From Fimenecus sp045545735 (lineage in GTDB: Bacteria; Bacillota; Clostridia; Oscillospirales; Acutalibacteraceae), in assembly GCA_045545735.1 (NCBI GenBank), contig JAZQBM010000012.1, positions 252,091 through 316,090 of the forward strand: DNA of 64,000 bases, in the 5' to 3' direction. The number at the start of each line of letters is the position of its first letter. The stretch's first letter is position 1. Shown here one piece after another: positions 9,406-16,712 of the stretch. A model generated the notes under the pieces. It searched no databases, was not told the DNA's origin, and saw only the letters and a list, made by a program, of their open reading frames with translations. A program made the translations under genes and the position numbers.

Positions 9406-9760
9406 TACTTGTTTCCTCCATTTCAACAACGATACCCCAATCTGTGACTCCTCGTTTAGCCCAATAGTGCATGCTGGCATCAAGCAATTTACAAGTGCGA
9501 GGAAGAGAAAGTTTCTTGCGAAATACACATTCTCTTACCATTAAGTCACCATCAGTTTTAGTACAGACAAAATCCGATGTAAATTCACCCTCCTCCAAAC
9601 CTTCTAACACTACATTAACCCTGATAGATTTGATATTCTTATCTCTATCTAGTATCTCAGCATATTTAGTCTGGATTTTGTCGTAAGTCTTTGCAAATTC
9701 CTCGCACTTTTTCAGTTTTCTTTTTGTACATCTGCTACCTCTAAAAGTTTTTGCTCTCAT
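9392..9760 (-). CDS. tnsA: Short TnsA-like endonuclease subunit
   Basis: 122 residues, against about 270 in Tn7 TnsA, so only the catalytic-domain equivalent is present. TSDFVCTKTDGDLMVRECV and KLLDASMHYWAKRGVTDWG match the core of the TnsA nuclease fold: an acidic residue in a beta strand, then E-x-x, then a helix with Y/W and a GVTDWGIV strand. The lysine expected two residues after the glutamate is valine here, with RKK four residues further on. TnsA normally cuts the 5' ends, giving cut-and-paste movement; if this copy is inactive, transposition would be replicative. Identity rests on these motifs and on its position before tnsB. GGAGG lies just upstream of the ATG. Confidence 0.72.
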   Translation of the reverse strand: MRAKTFRGSRCTKRKLKKCEEFAKTYDKIQTKYAEILDRDKNIKSIRVNVVLEGLEEGEFTSDFVCTKTDGDLMVRECVFRKKLSLPRTCKLLDASMHYWAKRGVTDWGIVVEMEETSNEKE

Positions 9761-9791
9761 AAAAATACCTCCAAAAATTAAAATTTTTACT

Positions 9792-10026
9792 CGCTAAAAA
9801 ATCGCTAATTTTTCGCTAAAAATTTGCTAAAAATTAATTTTTAGCGTTTTATTATGCCCAAAAGTTAAAAATTGGCGTGATTTTTGGCATTTTCAAGCCA
9901 TTTTAAGAGAAAAAAGCCCTGAAATTTGCCCAAAATTCGCTAAAAATTCGCCAAAAATATATTTTTAGCGAAATACTATGTCGTAGCAAAAACGATTTAT
10001 CGTCTGCAGGGCAAAAATTTTTAGCG
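9792..10026. repeat. Phased CGCTAAAAA iterons, probable transposon end
   Basis: CGCTAA-type units start at 9792, 9803, 9814 and 9825 (exactly 11 bp apart) and again at 9938 and 9949 (11 bp). Inverted TTTTTAGCG units lie at 9838-9846, 9962-9970 and 10018-10026. Single-base variants occur (TGCTAAAAA 9825, CGCCAAAAA 9949). Position next to tnsA makes TnsB binding the simplest explanation. Confidence 0.7.
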
Positions 10027-10451
10027 TGTGCAAGGTCATATTTTCTGTTACTTTTTCTTTCAAATTTTCCACAAATAAAGTTACTTTTTCTCTTAATTTT
10101 CTTTAAATTTTTCAGAAATTTTCTTTTATTTTTCTGTTATTTATCCCTTAAAAACAACAGATTTTTTCTGTTATTTTTCTTTTGTTTTTCTCTCATTTTT
10201 TTTACTTTTTCTTTAATTTTTTTCTTGAAAGAATTAAAGTTTTTTCTTGAATTTTTCTTGAAATTTACAAGAAAGAAAATGCCCACAACCCACGCAGTAG
10301 AGCCATTTGGAAGGGAACAAGGGAAGATTAACAGAAAGTTAAAAGAAAGGAACAAAACGCAGTAGAAGAGGCGTAGCGACGAGAAAAAATTATATAAATT
10401 CTGTTAAGAATTTATCTTTTTTTATCTTGTAATTTGAAGGTTTCTTTTTGG
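9847..10451. other. Gene-free AT-rich region between tnsA and guaA
   Basis: About 850 bases separate tnsA from guaA. After the iterons, about 10040-10260 is a run of T and C on the + strand with almost no G or A-rich stretches, built from CTGTTACTTTTTCTTT-like units and, from 10220, TTTCTTGAA-like units. A 72-codon leftward frame at 10355-10137 is a by-product of this bias. CGCAGTAG occurs at 10293 and again about 60 bases on. I see no gene here. Confidence 0.6.
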
Positions 10452-10488
10452 ATAAAAAAAGAAGACCTTGCATAGAAAATGCAAGGTC
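10452..10488 (-). terminator. Terminator of the guaA operon
   Basis: The perfect 10-bp stem GACCTTGCAT (10464-10473) with ATGCAAGGTC (10479-10488) is followed on the minus strand by TTCTTTTTTT. It lies about 120 bases past the guaA stop. Confidence 0.85.
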
Positions 10489-10608
10489 ATAATTTTTTCG
10501 AGTTTTAAGTTTTTCTTTTTTCTCTAAATTCAGCGGTAAGTCAGCGGTTTAGAGGATAAACGAATTTGTCCTTTTGAGGCTGAATGAGTTTGCCTTGGGA
10601 TATCAAAA

Positions 10609-11610
10609 TTATTCCCACTCAATTGTTCCGATTGGCTTAGGAGTAAGGTCGTAGAGAACACGGTTGATGCCGTCAACCTCGTGTGTGATTCTGTAAGTAA
10701 CTTTATGGAGTACTTCATAAGGAATTTCCTCGATTGTAGCACTCATAGCGTCTTTAGTATTTACTGCACGGATGATTGCTGGCCAGCCTTCATAACGGCT
10801 TTCGTCTTTAACACCAACGCTCTTAACATCAGGCACAGCAATAAAGTACTGCCAAACCTTTTCTGCAAGACCGCAGTTGTCAAACTCTTCACGAAGAATT
10901 GCATCAGCCTCACGAAGAGCCTCAAGTCTGTCACGAGTAATTGCACCAAGGCAACGTACACCAAGACCAGGGCCTGGGAATGGCTGACGATAAACCATAG
11001 CGTGTGGAAGACCAAGAGCTTCACCAACTACACGAACTTCGTCTTTGAAGAGAAGTTTGATTGGCTCAACAAGTTGGAAATTAAGGTCTTCAGGAAGTCC
11101 GCCAACATTATGGTGAGATTTAACTGCCTTTTTGCCTTCAGCCTGTTTGAAACTTTCAAGAATGTCAGGGTAGATTGTCCCTTGTGCAAGGAACTCAACA
11201 CCTTCAAGTTTTCTTGCTTCGTCCGCAAACACATTTATAAACTCTGCACCGATAATCTTTCTTTTCTTTTCAGGCTCGCTAACACCCGCGAGAAGGTCAA
11301 GAAAACGGTCAGTTGCATCAACATAAATAAGATTAGCATCAAGCTCTTTGCCGAAAACTTCAATAACGTTTTCGCTTTCGTTCTTTCTCATAAGACCGTG
11401 ATTAACGTGAACACAAACTAACTGTTTGCCGATTGCTTTAATAAGAAGAGCAGCAACAACTGAAGAGTCAACACCGCCGGAGAGTGCGAGAAGAACTTTT
11501 TTATCGCCAACCTGCTCACGAACAGCTTTAATCTGTTCTTCAATAAAAGCATCAGCTAACGCTTTGGTGGTAATTCTTTCCATTGATTCGGGTCTAACAT
11601 TGCTATCCAT
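10609..11610 (-). CDS. guaA: GMP synthase, ATP-pyrophosphatase subunit (no glutaminase domain)
   Basis: 333 residues. The PP-loop LALSGGVDSSV (about residues 40-50), QGTIYPD, HHNVGGLP, FPGPGLGVR and the terminal KPIGTIEWE all match the C-terminal half of GMP synthase, which adenylates XMP and dimerises. The N-terminal class I glutaminase of the usual 515-residue enzyme is absent. The start at 11610 is preferred because the GGAGG used as ribosome binding site overlaps codons 2-3 of the longer frame starting at 11625. It follows the cofE-like gene by 26 bases in one transcript. A separate glutaminase subunit, as in archaea, or use of free ammonia would be needed; none is in this window. Confidence 0.92.
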   Translation of the reverse strand: MDSNVRPESMERITTKALADAFIEEQIKAVREQVGDKKVLLALSGGVDSSVVAALLIKAIGKQLVCVHVNHGLMRKNESENVIEVFGKELDANLIYVDATDRFLDLLAGVSEPEKKRKIIGAEFINVFADEARKLEGVEFLAQGTIYPDILESFKQAEGKKAVKSHHNVGGLPEDLNFQLVEPIKLLFKDEVRVVGEALGLPHAMVYRQPFPGPGLGVRCLGAITRDRLEALREADAILREEFDNCGLAEKVWQYFIAVPDVKSVGVKDESRYEGWPAIIRAVNTKDAMSATIEEIPYEVLHKVTYRITHEVDGINRVLYDLTPKPIGTIEWE

Positions 11611-11636
11611 TTTGAATTCCTCCATTTTATATTAAA

Positions 11637-12827
11637 TTAGTCTGTATAGTTATCAAAATATCCCTGAACGAGAATGATTGGAGTACCCTTATCACCTGAA
11701 CCACTGGTCAAGTCACAAAGTGAACCGATAAGGTCAGTAAGCTGACGAGGAGTAGTACCTTGAGAAGCCATATTGCCTACAAGATTGTCCTGTTTTGCTT
11801 TGATGCTCTTTGAAATTGCTTCTTTGAGTTCAGCACCTGAAAGGCCTTTAAAATCATTATCAGCAAGATATTTAAGTTTGAGTTCGTTTGGAGTACCAAT
11901 AAGACCTGCAGTGTGAGCAGGGGATACAACCGGGTCAGCAAGTTCCCAAATTTTACCTTGTGGGTCTTTGAAAGCACCGTCGCCGTAAACCATAACTTCA
12001 ATGTGCTTGCCTGTTCTCTTTAAGAATTCTGCCTGAATGTCCTCAACAAGTCCCTGACAATCTCTTGGGAAAAGTTTAACTGTGTCTTCTGTTGATTTGT
12101 TTGAGCCAAGAAGACCATATTTTTCGTTGCAACCACTACCGTTTACAGGAGCATTGAGAATATCGTCAAGTCCGCAAACAACTTTAGCACCTGCAGCCTT
12201 TAAAATTCTCTTTGTTCTCGCTCTTGTATGAATATCACAAGTAAGAACGCAGTCTGTGTAGTTAAGAATTGTTTTAGCCTGATTTGCAAAAACGATTTCA
12301 ACTTCAGCACCTTCTTCACGAATAATACCTGCATAGTAGTCAACATAGTCAACACCTGTGAATTCGTGTTTATTTTCGCCAAAAAGCTCTCTGTACTTTT
12401 CAAGTGAAAGAACGTCAGAATATGGGTTTACGCCTGCTTCATCAAGTTTGTCAAGGCTTACGAGTGAGTTACCAACCTCGTCACTTGGGTAGCTGAGCAT
12501 AAGAACAACTTTCTTAGCACCTTTAGCGATACCACGAAGACAAATTGCAAAACGATTTCGTGATAAAATCGGGAAAATAACACCGATTGTTTCTCCACCT
12601 AATTTTGCTTTAACGTCAGCTGCAATATCATCAATTGATGCGTAGTTGCCTTGAGCACGTGCAACGATTGACTCAGTAAGAGAAACAACATCTCTGTCAC
12701 GCATTTCGAATCCTTCGCTCTCTGCTGCTTCAAGAACACTTGTTACTGCAATGTCAACAAGATTGTCGCCTTGTCTGATGATAGGACAACGAATACCTCT
12801 TGAAACTGTACCGACTTTTCTTTCCAT
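11637..12827 (-). CDS. CofE-like protein (F420-0:L-glutamate ligase family)
   Basis: 396 residues. The N-terminal region GIRCPIIRQGDNLVDI, VVSLTESIVARAQGNY and FPILSRNRFAICLRGIAKGAKKV matches the CofE/FbiB ligase family, which uses GTP to attach glutamate to the lactate side chain of F420-0. TCDIHTRARTKR and VYGDGAFKDP are further conserved-looking blocks. Most clostridia of this type do not make F420, so a related amide ligation with another substrate is more likely. It is the first gene of the operon with the GMP synthase subunit, which suggests a nucleotide-linked role. No other F420 gene is visible nearby. Confidence 0.75.
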   Translation of the reverse strand: MERKVGTVSRGIRCPIIRQGDNLVDIAVTSVLEAAESEGFEMRDRDVVSLTESIVARAQGNYASIDDIAADVKAKLGGETIGVIFPILSRNRFAICLRGIAKGAKKVVLMLSYPSDEVGNSLVSLDKLDEAGVNPYSDVLSLEKYRELFGENKHEFTGVDYVDYYAGIIREEGAEVEIVFANQAKTILNYTDCVLTCDIHTRARTKRILKAAGAKVVCGLDDILNAPVNGSGCNEKYGLLGSNKSTEDTVKLFPRDCQGLVEDIQAEFLKRTGKHIEVMVYGDGAFKDPQGKIWELADPVVSPAHTAGLIGTPNELKLKYLADNDFKGLSGAELKEAISKSIKAKQDNLVGNMASQGTTPRQLTDLIGSLCDLTSGSGDKGTPIILVQGYFDNYTD

Positions 12828-12909
12828 ATATATCTCTCCAATATAAAAAATTAACGGATGTCATAAGTGTGGTAAATTGCCAACTTTACCGCATATTAAT
12901 CACTAAAAT

Positions 12910-12938
12910 ATTATACAATCACATTTTTTTCAAGTCAA
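12910..12938 (-). promoter_or_regulatory. Promoter of the cofE-like/guaA operon
   Basis: Read on the minus strand, TTGACT (12938-12933), a 17-bp spacer and TATAAT (12915-12910). The leader of about 75 bases contains a GGTAAA/TTTACC hairpin. Confidence 0.82.
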
Positions 12939-13074
12939 TAAAAATATAAGTTGTATAAATAAAAATTCTTATTAAATTTTTGTGCATTTTTGTGCAATTT
13001 TTCAACACTTTGAAATGTGGAAAAAATTGTCGTAAAAACAATGCGGAAAAATGGAAAAATACTGTCAATTTTCA

Positions 13075-13103
13075 TTGACTTTTATATGCTTAAGGTATAT
13101 AAT
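13075..13103 (+). promoter_or_regulatory. Promoter of the surface-polysaccharide operon
   Basis: TTGACT (13075-13080), a 17-bp spacer and TATAAT (13098-13103). It is about 80 bases before the first gene and is the only near-consensus promoter found for the 29-kb gene run. Together with the divergent guaA promoter it accounts for the 357-base gap 12828-13184. Confidence 0.82.
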
Positions 13104-13184
13104 GTTTTAAATATATTATAATGCAATTATTGTGGATTGTTGCGTTCATATTTATAGAATATTGTTCTTTGAGGAGCGGAATTT

Positions 13185-13817
13185 ATGTATAGAAGCGTGA
13201 AAAGATTCTTTGATTTTATTATTGCTTTAATGGCTTTGATTATACTTTCACCTGTGTTTTTGGTAGTAGCAGTAATCATAAAACTTACTTCACCGGGACC
13301 AGTAATTTTCAAGCAGAAAAGAATAGGTCTTGACGGTAAAGTTTTTGAGATTTATAAATTCCGTTCAATGGTAGTTGGTGCTGAAACACAAGGTAGTGGC
13401 GTGTATTCAGGTAAAGGTGATGCACGTGTTACGGGAATTGGCAAAATCATTCGTGCTACAAGCATTGACGAGTTACCACAGTTTATAAACATTCTTAAAG
13501 GTGAAATGAGTTTTGTAGGTCCACGTCCACCACTTACATATCATCCTTGGGATTATTCAGAATATAGTGATTTTCAACTTCGTATGTTTGAAGTTCGTCC
13601 CGGTATTACCGGTTGGGCTCAGGTAAACGGCAGAAAAGACGTTGAGTGGAATAAACGAATTGAACTTAATGTTTGGTATGTTGATAATATGTCATTACTT
13701 CTTGACATCAAGATTATTCTCACAACATTTCTTAAAGTGCTTAAGAATGAAGATAATGAAAATACAGGTGCAACAGTAGTTGCAAAGGAAGAAGAAAAAG
13801 AAACAGTCAATAATTAA
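13185..13817 (+). CDS. Initiating sugar-phosphate transferase (bacterial sugar transferase family)
   Basis: 210 residues, with GAGGAGCGG before the ATG. One N-terminal membrane segment (about residues 12-33) is followed by the catalytic block: PVIFKQKRIGLDGKVFEIYKFRSM, then DELPQFINILKGEMSFVGPRP and RPGITGWAQVNGR. This is the short form (like WcaJ's C-terminal domain or PglC), which transfers a sugar-1-phosphate to undecaprenyl phosphate and starts each repeat unit. The likely sugar is a HexNAc or a diamino sugar but cannot be fixed. As the first gene after the promoter it marks the beginning of the operon. Confidence 0.92.
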   Translation: MYRSVKRFFDFIIALMALIILSPVFLVVAVIIKLTSPGPVIFKQKRIGLDGKVFEIYKFRSMVVGAETQGSGVYSGKGDARVTGIGKIIRATSIDELPQFINILKGEMSFVGPRPPLTYHPWDYSEYSDFQLRMFEVRPGITGWAQVNGRKDVEWNKRIELNVWYVDNMSLLLDIKIILTTFLKVLKNEDNENTGATVVAKEEEKETVNN

Positions 13818-13827
13818 GAGGTATTTT

Positions 13828-14676
13828 ATGGCTCTCGAATTAATGTATGTTACAAATCGCGTTGACGTGGCTGAAGCCGCACAAACTGCAGGCGTTGACC
13901 GTATATTTGTAGATATGGAGTATATCGGCAAAAGTGACCGTCAGGGCGGAATGGATACAGTTCAGAGTATGCATACACTTGACGATGTTAAAGCACTCCG
14001 TAAGGTGATTACAACGTCAACACTTCACGTCCGTTGTAACCCTATTCACGATGCAACTGACGATTACGGTTCTACAGAGGAAGAAATTGACAGTATTATT
14101 GATGCAGGTGCAGATGTTATAATGTTACCGTTCTTCCAAAATGCTCAGCAGGTACGTCGCTTTATAAAAGCAGTTGATGGCAGAGTAAAAACAAATCTTT
14201 TGGTTGAAACGCCCGAGGCTGCAGAAAATATTGATGAAATCCTCGAAATAGACGGAATTGACGAAATACATATCGGTCTTAACGACTTACATTTAGGCTA
14301 CGGAATGACTTTTATGTTTGAACTTGTAGCAGATGGAACTGTGCAAAAACTTTGTGAAAAAATTGCAAAGAAAAATATAAGTTATGGTTTTGGTGGAGTA
14401 GCACGAGTTGGTACAGGCACACTCCCTGCAGAATGTATTTTAGGTGAACATTATAGGCTTGGTTCAGAGCGTGTTATTCTTTCCCGTGCATTCTGCGATG
14501 TAGCAAAAGAAACCGATTTTGAAGTAGTTAAAGAAAAATTCAATACAGGTGTTCACGATATTCGCGAATTTGAGAAAGATTTATTGAATACTTGGAATGA
14601 AGATACATATAAGGCTAATCAAATAAAAACACAAGAATGTGTTGCAAAAATTGTTGAGATTATCAAGAATAAGTAA
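13828..14676 (+). CDS. HpcH/HpaI-type aldolase
   Basis: 282 residues from ATG 13828, which follows AAGAGG; the frame extends upstream into the previous gene but without a ribosome binding site. The TIM-barrel signature is visible: FVDMEYIGK, HVRCNPI, GADVIMLP, LLVETPEA (metal-binding Glu) and IGLNDLHLG (metal-binding Asp). These class II aldolases join or split a 2-oxoacid such as pyruvate and an aldehyde. Beside the hydroxyacid dehydrogenase that follows, it could make a hydroxyacid substituent for the polymer. The true substrate is not evident. Confidence 0.85.
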   Translation: MALELMYVTNRVDVAEAAQTAGVDRIFVDMEYIGKSDRQGGMDTVQSMHTLDDVKALRKVITTSTLHVRCNPIHDATDDYGSTEEEIDSIIDAGADVIMLPFFQNAQQVRRFIKAVDGRVKTNLLVETPEAAENIDEILEIDGIDEIHIGLNDLHLGYGMTFMFELVADGTVQKLCEKIAKKNISYGFGGVARVGTGTLPAECILGEHYRLGSERVILSRAFCDVAKETDFEVVKEKFNTGVHDIREFEKDLLNTWNEDTYKANQIKTQECVAKIVEIIKNK

Positions 14677-14686
14677 AGGGCAAGTT

Positions 14687-15604
14687 ATGAAACTGTTAAT
14701 GACAGGTGCTTTTAATTGCACAGCAGAGCAAAAACTGAATATAGAAAAGCTCGGCTGTGAAGTTATGTTTAAGCAAATGGAAAATGAGCCTTTGTCAGAA
14801 GAAATGTATACAGCAGATATAGTAATTTGCAATGGCTTGTTTCTTTATAATGACTTGGACAAGTTTAAAAACCTTAAATTCGTTCAACTTACAAGTGCAG
14901 GGCTTGACCGCGTACCAGTTGAAAAAATGAATGAAAAGGGAATAGTACTTCATAACGCAAGGGGAGTATATAGCACTCCTATGGCAGAATGGGTACTTAC
15001 GGGTGTACTTGCATTATATAAGCATATAAATACATTTTATAGTAACCAACAAAATCATAAATGGGTTAAAGACAGAAATGTAAAAGAGCTGTCAGGTAGT
15101 ACAATCTGTATTGTAGGTTGTGGTAGTGTTGGTACTGAATGTGCAAAATTATTTAAGCCATTCAGTAATGAAATAATTGCAGTTGATATCGTGAAACCTA
15201 AAAGTGATTTATTTGATAATTACTATACTATAAATAATGTAACCGAAGCAGTAAAAAACGCAGATGTTGTAATTCTTACGCTTCCGTTAACAGACGAAAC
15301 ACAAAATATGTTCAATAAAGAGCTTCTTTCACATTTTAAGAATGATGCAATTCTTGTAAATATTTCAAGAGGTGCAGTTGTGAATGAAGATGATTTAATA
15401 AACGCACTTAAAAACGGTAAAATCGGCGGTGCAGTGCTTGATGTATTCAATACTGAACCGTTAGATGAAAACAGTGAACTATGGGAAATGGAAAATGTGA
15501 TTATCACACCACACAATTCCTTTGTATCACAAAAAAACAACGAAAGATTGTTTAATTTAGTTTACAATAATTTAAATACATATATGAAAGAAGCAGAAAA
15601 ATGA
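14687..15604 (+). CDS. D-isomer-specific 2-hydroxyacid dehydrogenase
   Basis: 305 residues from ATG 14687 (AAAGGGCAAG upstream). The NAD-binding motif is VGCGSVGTECA (about residues 145-155). The catalytic set is Arg in NISRGAVVNEDDL, Glu in FNTEPL and His in ITPHNSF. The family reduces 2-oxoacids to D-2-hydroxyacids. Placed directly after an HpaI-type aldolase, it would reduce the aldolase product. It ends overlapping the next start (ATGA), so translation is coupled. Confidence 0.87.
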   Translation: MKLLMTGAFNCTAEQKLNIEKLGCEVMFKQMENEPLSEEMYTADIVICNGLFLYNDLDKFKNLKFVQLTSAGLDRVPVEKMNEKGIVLHNARGVYSTPMAEWVLTGVLALYKHINTFYSNQQNHKWVKDRNVKELSGSTICIVGCGSVGTECAKLFKPFSNEIIAVDIVKPKSDLFDNYYTINNVTEAVKNADVVILTLPLTDETQNMFNKELLSHFKNDAILVNISRGAVVNEDDLINALKNGKIGGAVLDVFNTEPLDENSELWEMENVIITPHNSFVSQKNNERLFNLVYNNLNTYMKEAEK

Positions 15605-16707
15605 AATTTATTTTGATTTCCCCAAAAAACAGAACTGCATATAATTTTAGAGGCGATTTAGTCAAAAAAATTATAGCAAGCGGTTACGAAGTAGTCATTA
15701 CAGGCCCCAATCGTGACAATGTTGATAAGGTTGAGGCATTGGGTGCAAGATTTGTTGAAATTCCAATGAATAAAAACGCCTTAAATCCGTTTAAGGATTT
15801 AAAGTATATGAATGCACTTCGTAAACTTTTTAAAGAAGAAAAACCTGATGTAATTTTAGGTTATACTTCAAAACCTGTAATTTATGGTTCAATTGCAGGT
15901 AAACTAGCAAAAGTACCGCATAAGGTTGGAATGGTAACGGGTGCAGGTTATGCTTTCGCTTCAAAAAGCAAAAAGGCTAAAGTTATTAAAATGATTTTAT
16001 CAATGTTATACAGAGTGGCTTTTGCTTGTGCTGATGTTGCACTCTTCCAAAATGTTGACGACAAAAATACCTTTGTTAAAGAAGGAATACTTAAGGAAGA
16101 AAAATGTAAGGTTATTGATGGCTCAGGCGTTAATATGGAGCGTTTTCCATTGGCACCATATCCGGAACAGTTAACATTCTTTATGTTGTCACGAGTTATG
16201 TACTTTAAGGGTATTCGTGAGTATCTTGAGGCTTGCACAATTGTTAAAGAAAAACATCCTGAAGTAAGATTTATGCTTTTAGGTGCTTGTGAGGGAATTC
16301 ACGATTCGCTTTCAGAAGAAGAATTAAAACCATATGTAGAAAAAGGAATTATTGAGCATTTTGGCGAAACCGATACAGTTGCTGATTTCTATAAACAATG
16401 CTCGGTGTTCGTATTACCATCTTACGGTGAGGGTGTTCCAAGAACAGTGCAGGAAGCAATGTCAATGGGCCGTGCAATTATTACAACTACTGCACCAGGT
16501 TGTCGCGAAACAGTAATAGACGGTGTTACGGGGTTTATTATTCCAACAAAAGATGGTAAGGCACTTGCTGAAAAAATGATGGAATTTGTTAAAAATCCCG
16601 AACTTGTTGAAAAAATGGGCAAGGCAAGTAATGAATATTGCAGACGCAGATTTGAAGTAAATAAGATTAACAAAGAAATGTGTATGCATCTTAAAATAAA
16701 GGAGTAA
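15601..16707 (+). CDS. Glycosyltransferase family 4 (PglA/CapM-like)
   Basis: 368 residues. The GT-B fold is clear: an N-terminal ISPKNRTAYNFRGDLVK, then FFMLSRVMYFKGIREYLEA and the donor-binding EX7E-type segment SYGEGVPRTVQEAMSMG (about residues 275-292). It resembles the enzymes that add the second HexNAc onto the undecaprenyl-linked first sugar, which fits a gene close to the initiating transferase. The start overlaps the previous stop by four bases. Confidence 0.87.
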   Translation: MKFILISPKNRTAYNFRGDLVKKIIASGYEVVITGPNRDNVDKVEALGARFVEIPMNKNALNPFKDLKYMNALRKLFKEEKPDVILGYTSKPVIYGSIAGKLAKVPHKVGMVTGAGYAFASKSKKAKVIKMILSMLYRVAFACADVALFQNVDDKNTFVKEGILKEEKCKVIDGSGVNMERFPLAPYPEQLTFFMLSRVMYFKGIREYLEACTIVKEKHPEVRFMLLGACEGIHDSLSEEELKPYVEKGIIEHFGETDTVADFYKQCSVFVLPSYGEGVPRTVQEAMSMGRAIITTTAPGCRETVIDGVTGFIIPTKDGKALAEKMMEFVKNPELVEKMGKASNEYCRRRFEVNKINKEMCMHLKIKE

Positions 16708-16712
16708 TTGAT

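Larger units (their letters stand above)
1..10040. mobile_element. Tn7-like transposon, right part (left end outside window)
   Basis: A leftward tnsA-tnsB-tnsC-tniQ set (9760 down to 4993) sits with tnsA nearest the 3' end of guaA. Tn7 itself has tnsA at its right end and inserts with that end facing glmS, so the arrangement is the same with a different neighbour gene. The cargo is transcribed rightward from the window edge to about 4.7 kb and converges on tniQ. Phased CGCTAAAAA repeats at 9792-10026 are the likely end sites. I could not fix the right terminus: no convincing ACA end with a 5-bp target duplication is visible, so 10040 is approximate. No Cas gene and no CRISPR array is seen, so this is not a CRISPR-associated type within the window. 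Confidence 0.72.

Noticed and set aside
9792..9970. Regular repeats considered as a CRISPR array
   Set aside because: Units are 9 bases, spaced by 2 bases, and occur in both directions. There are no spacers and no cas genes.
1..10040. CRISPR-associated transposon (CAST)
   Set aside because: TnsABC and TniQ are present but no Cas12k or Cascade gene or array is visible; a TniQ of 466 residues with a guaA neighbour fits protein-guided targeting. The part left of the window remains unseen.
10137..10355. 72-codon leftward frame between tnsA and guaA
   Set aside because: It is Lys/Phe/Asn-rich because of the one-strand pyrimidine tract and has no ribosome binding site or domain.
10681..11421. 246-codon rightward frame opposite guaA
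   Set aside because: It is a mirror of the highly conserved GMP synthase gene; the composition (many Cys, Asn, Phe) is that of an antisense frame.
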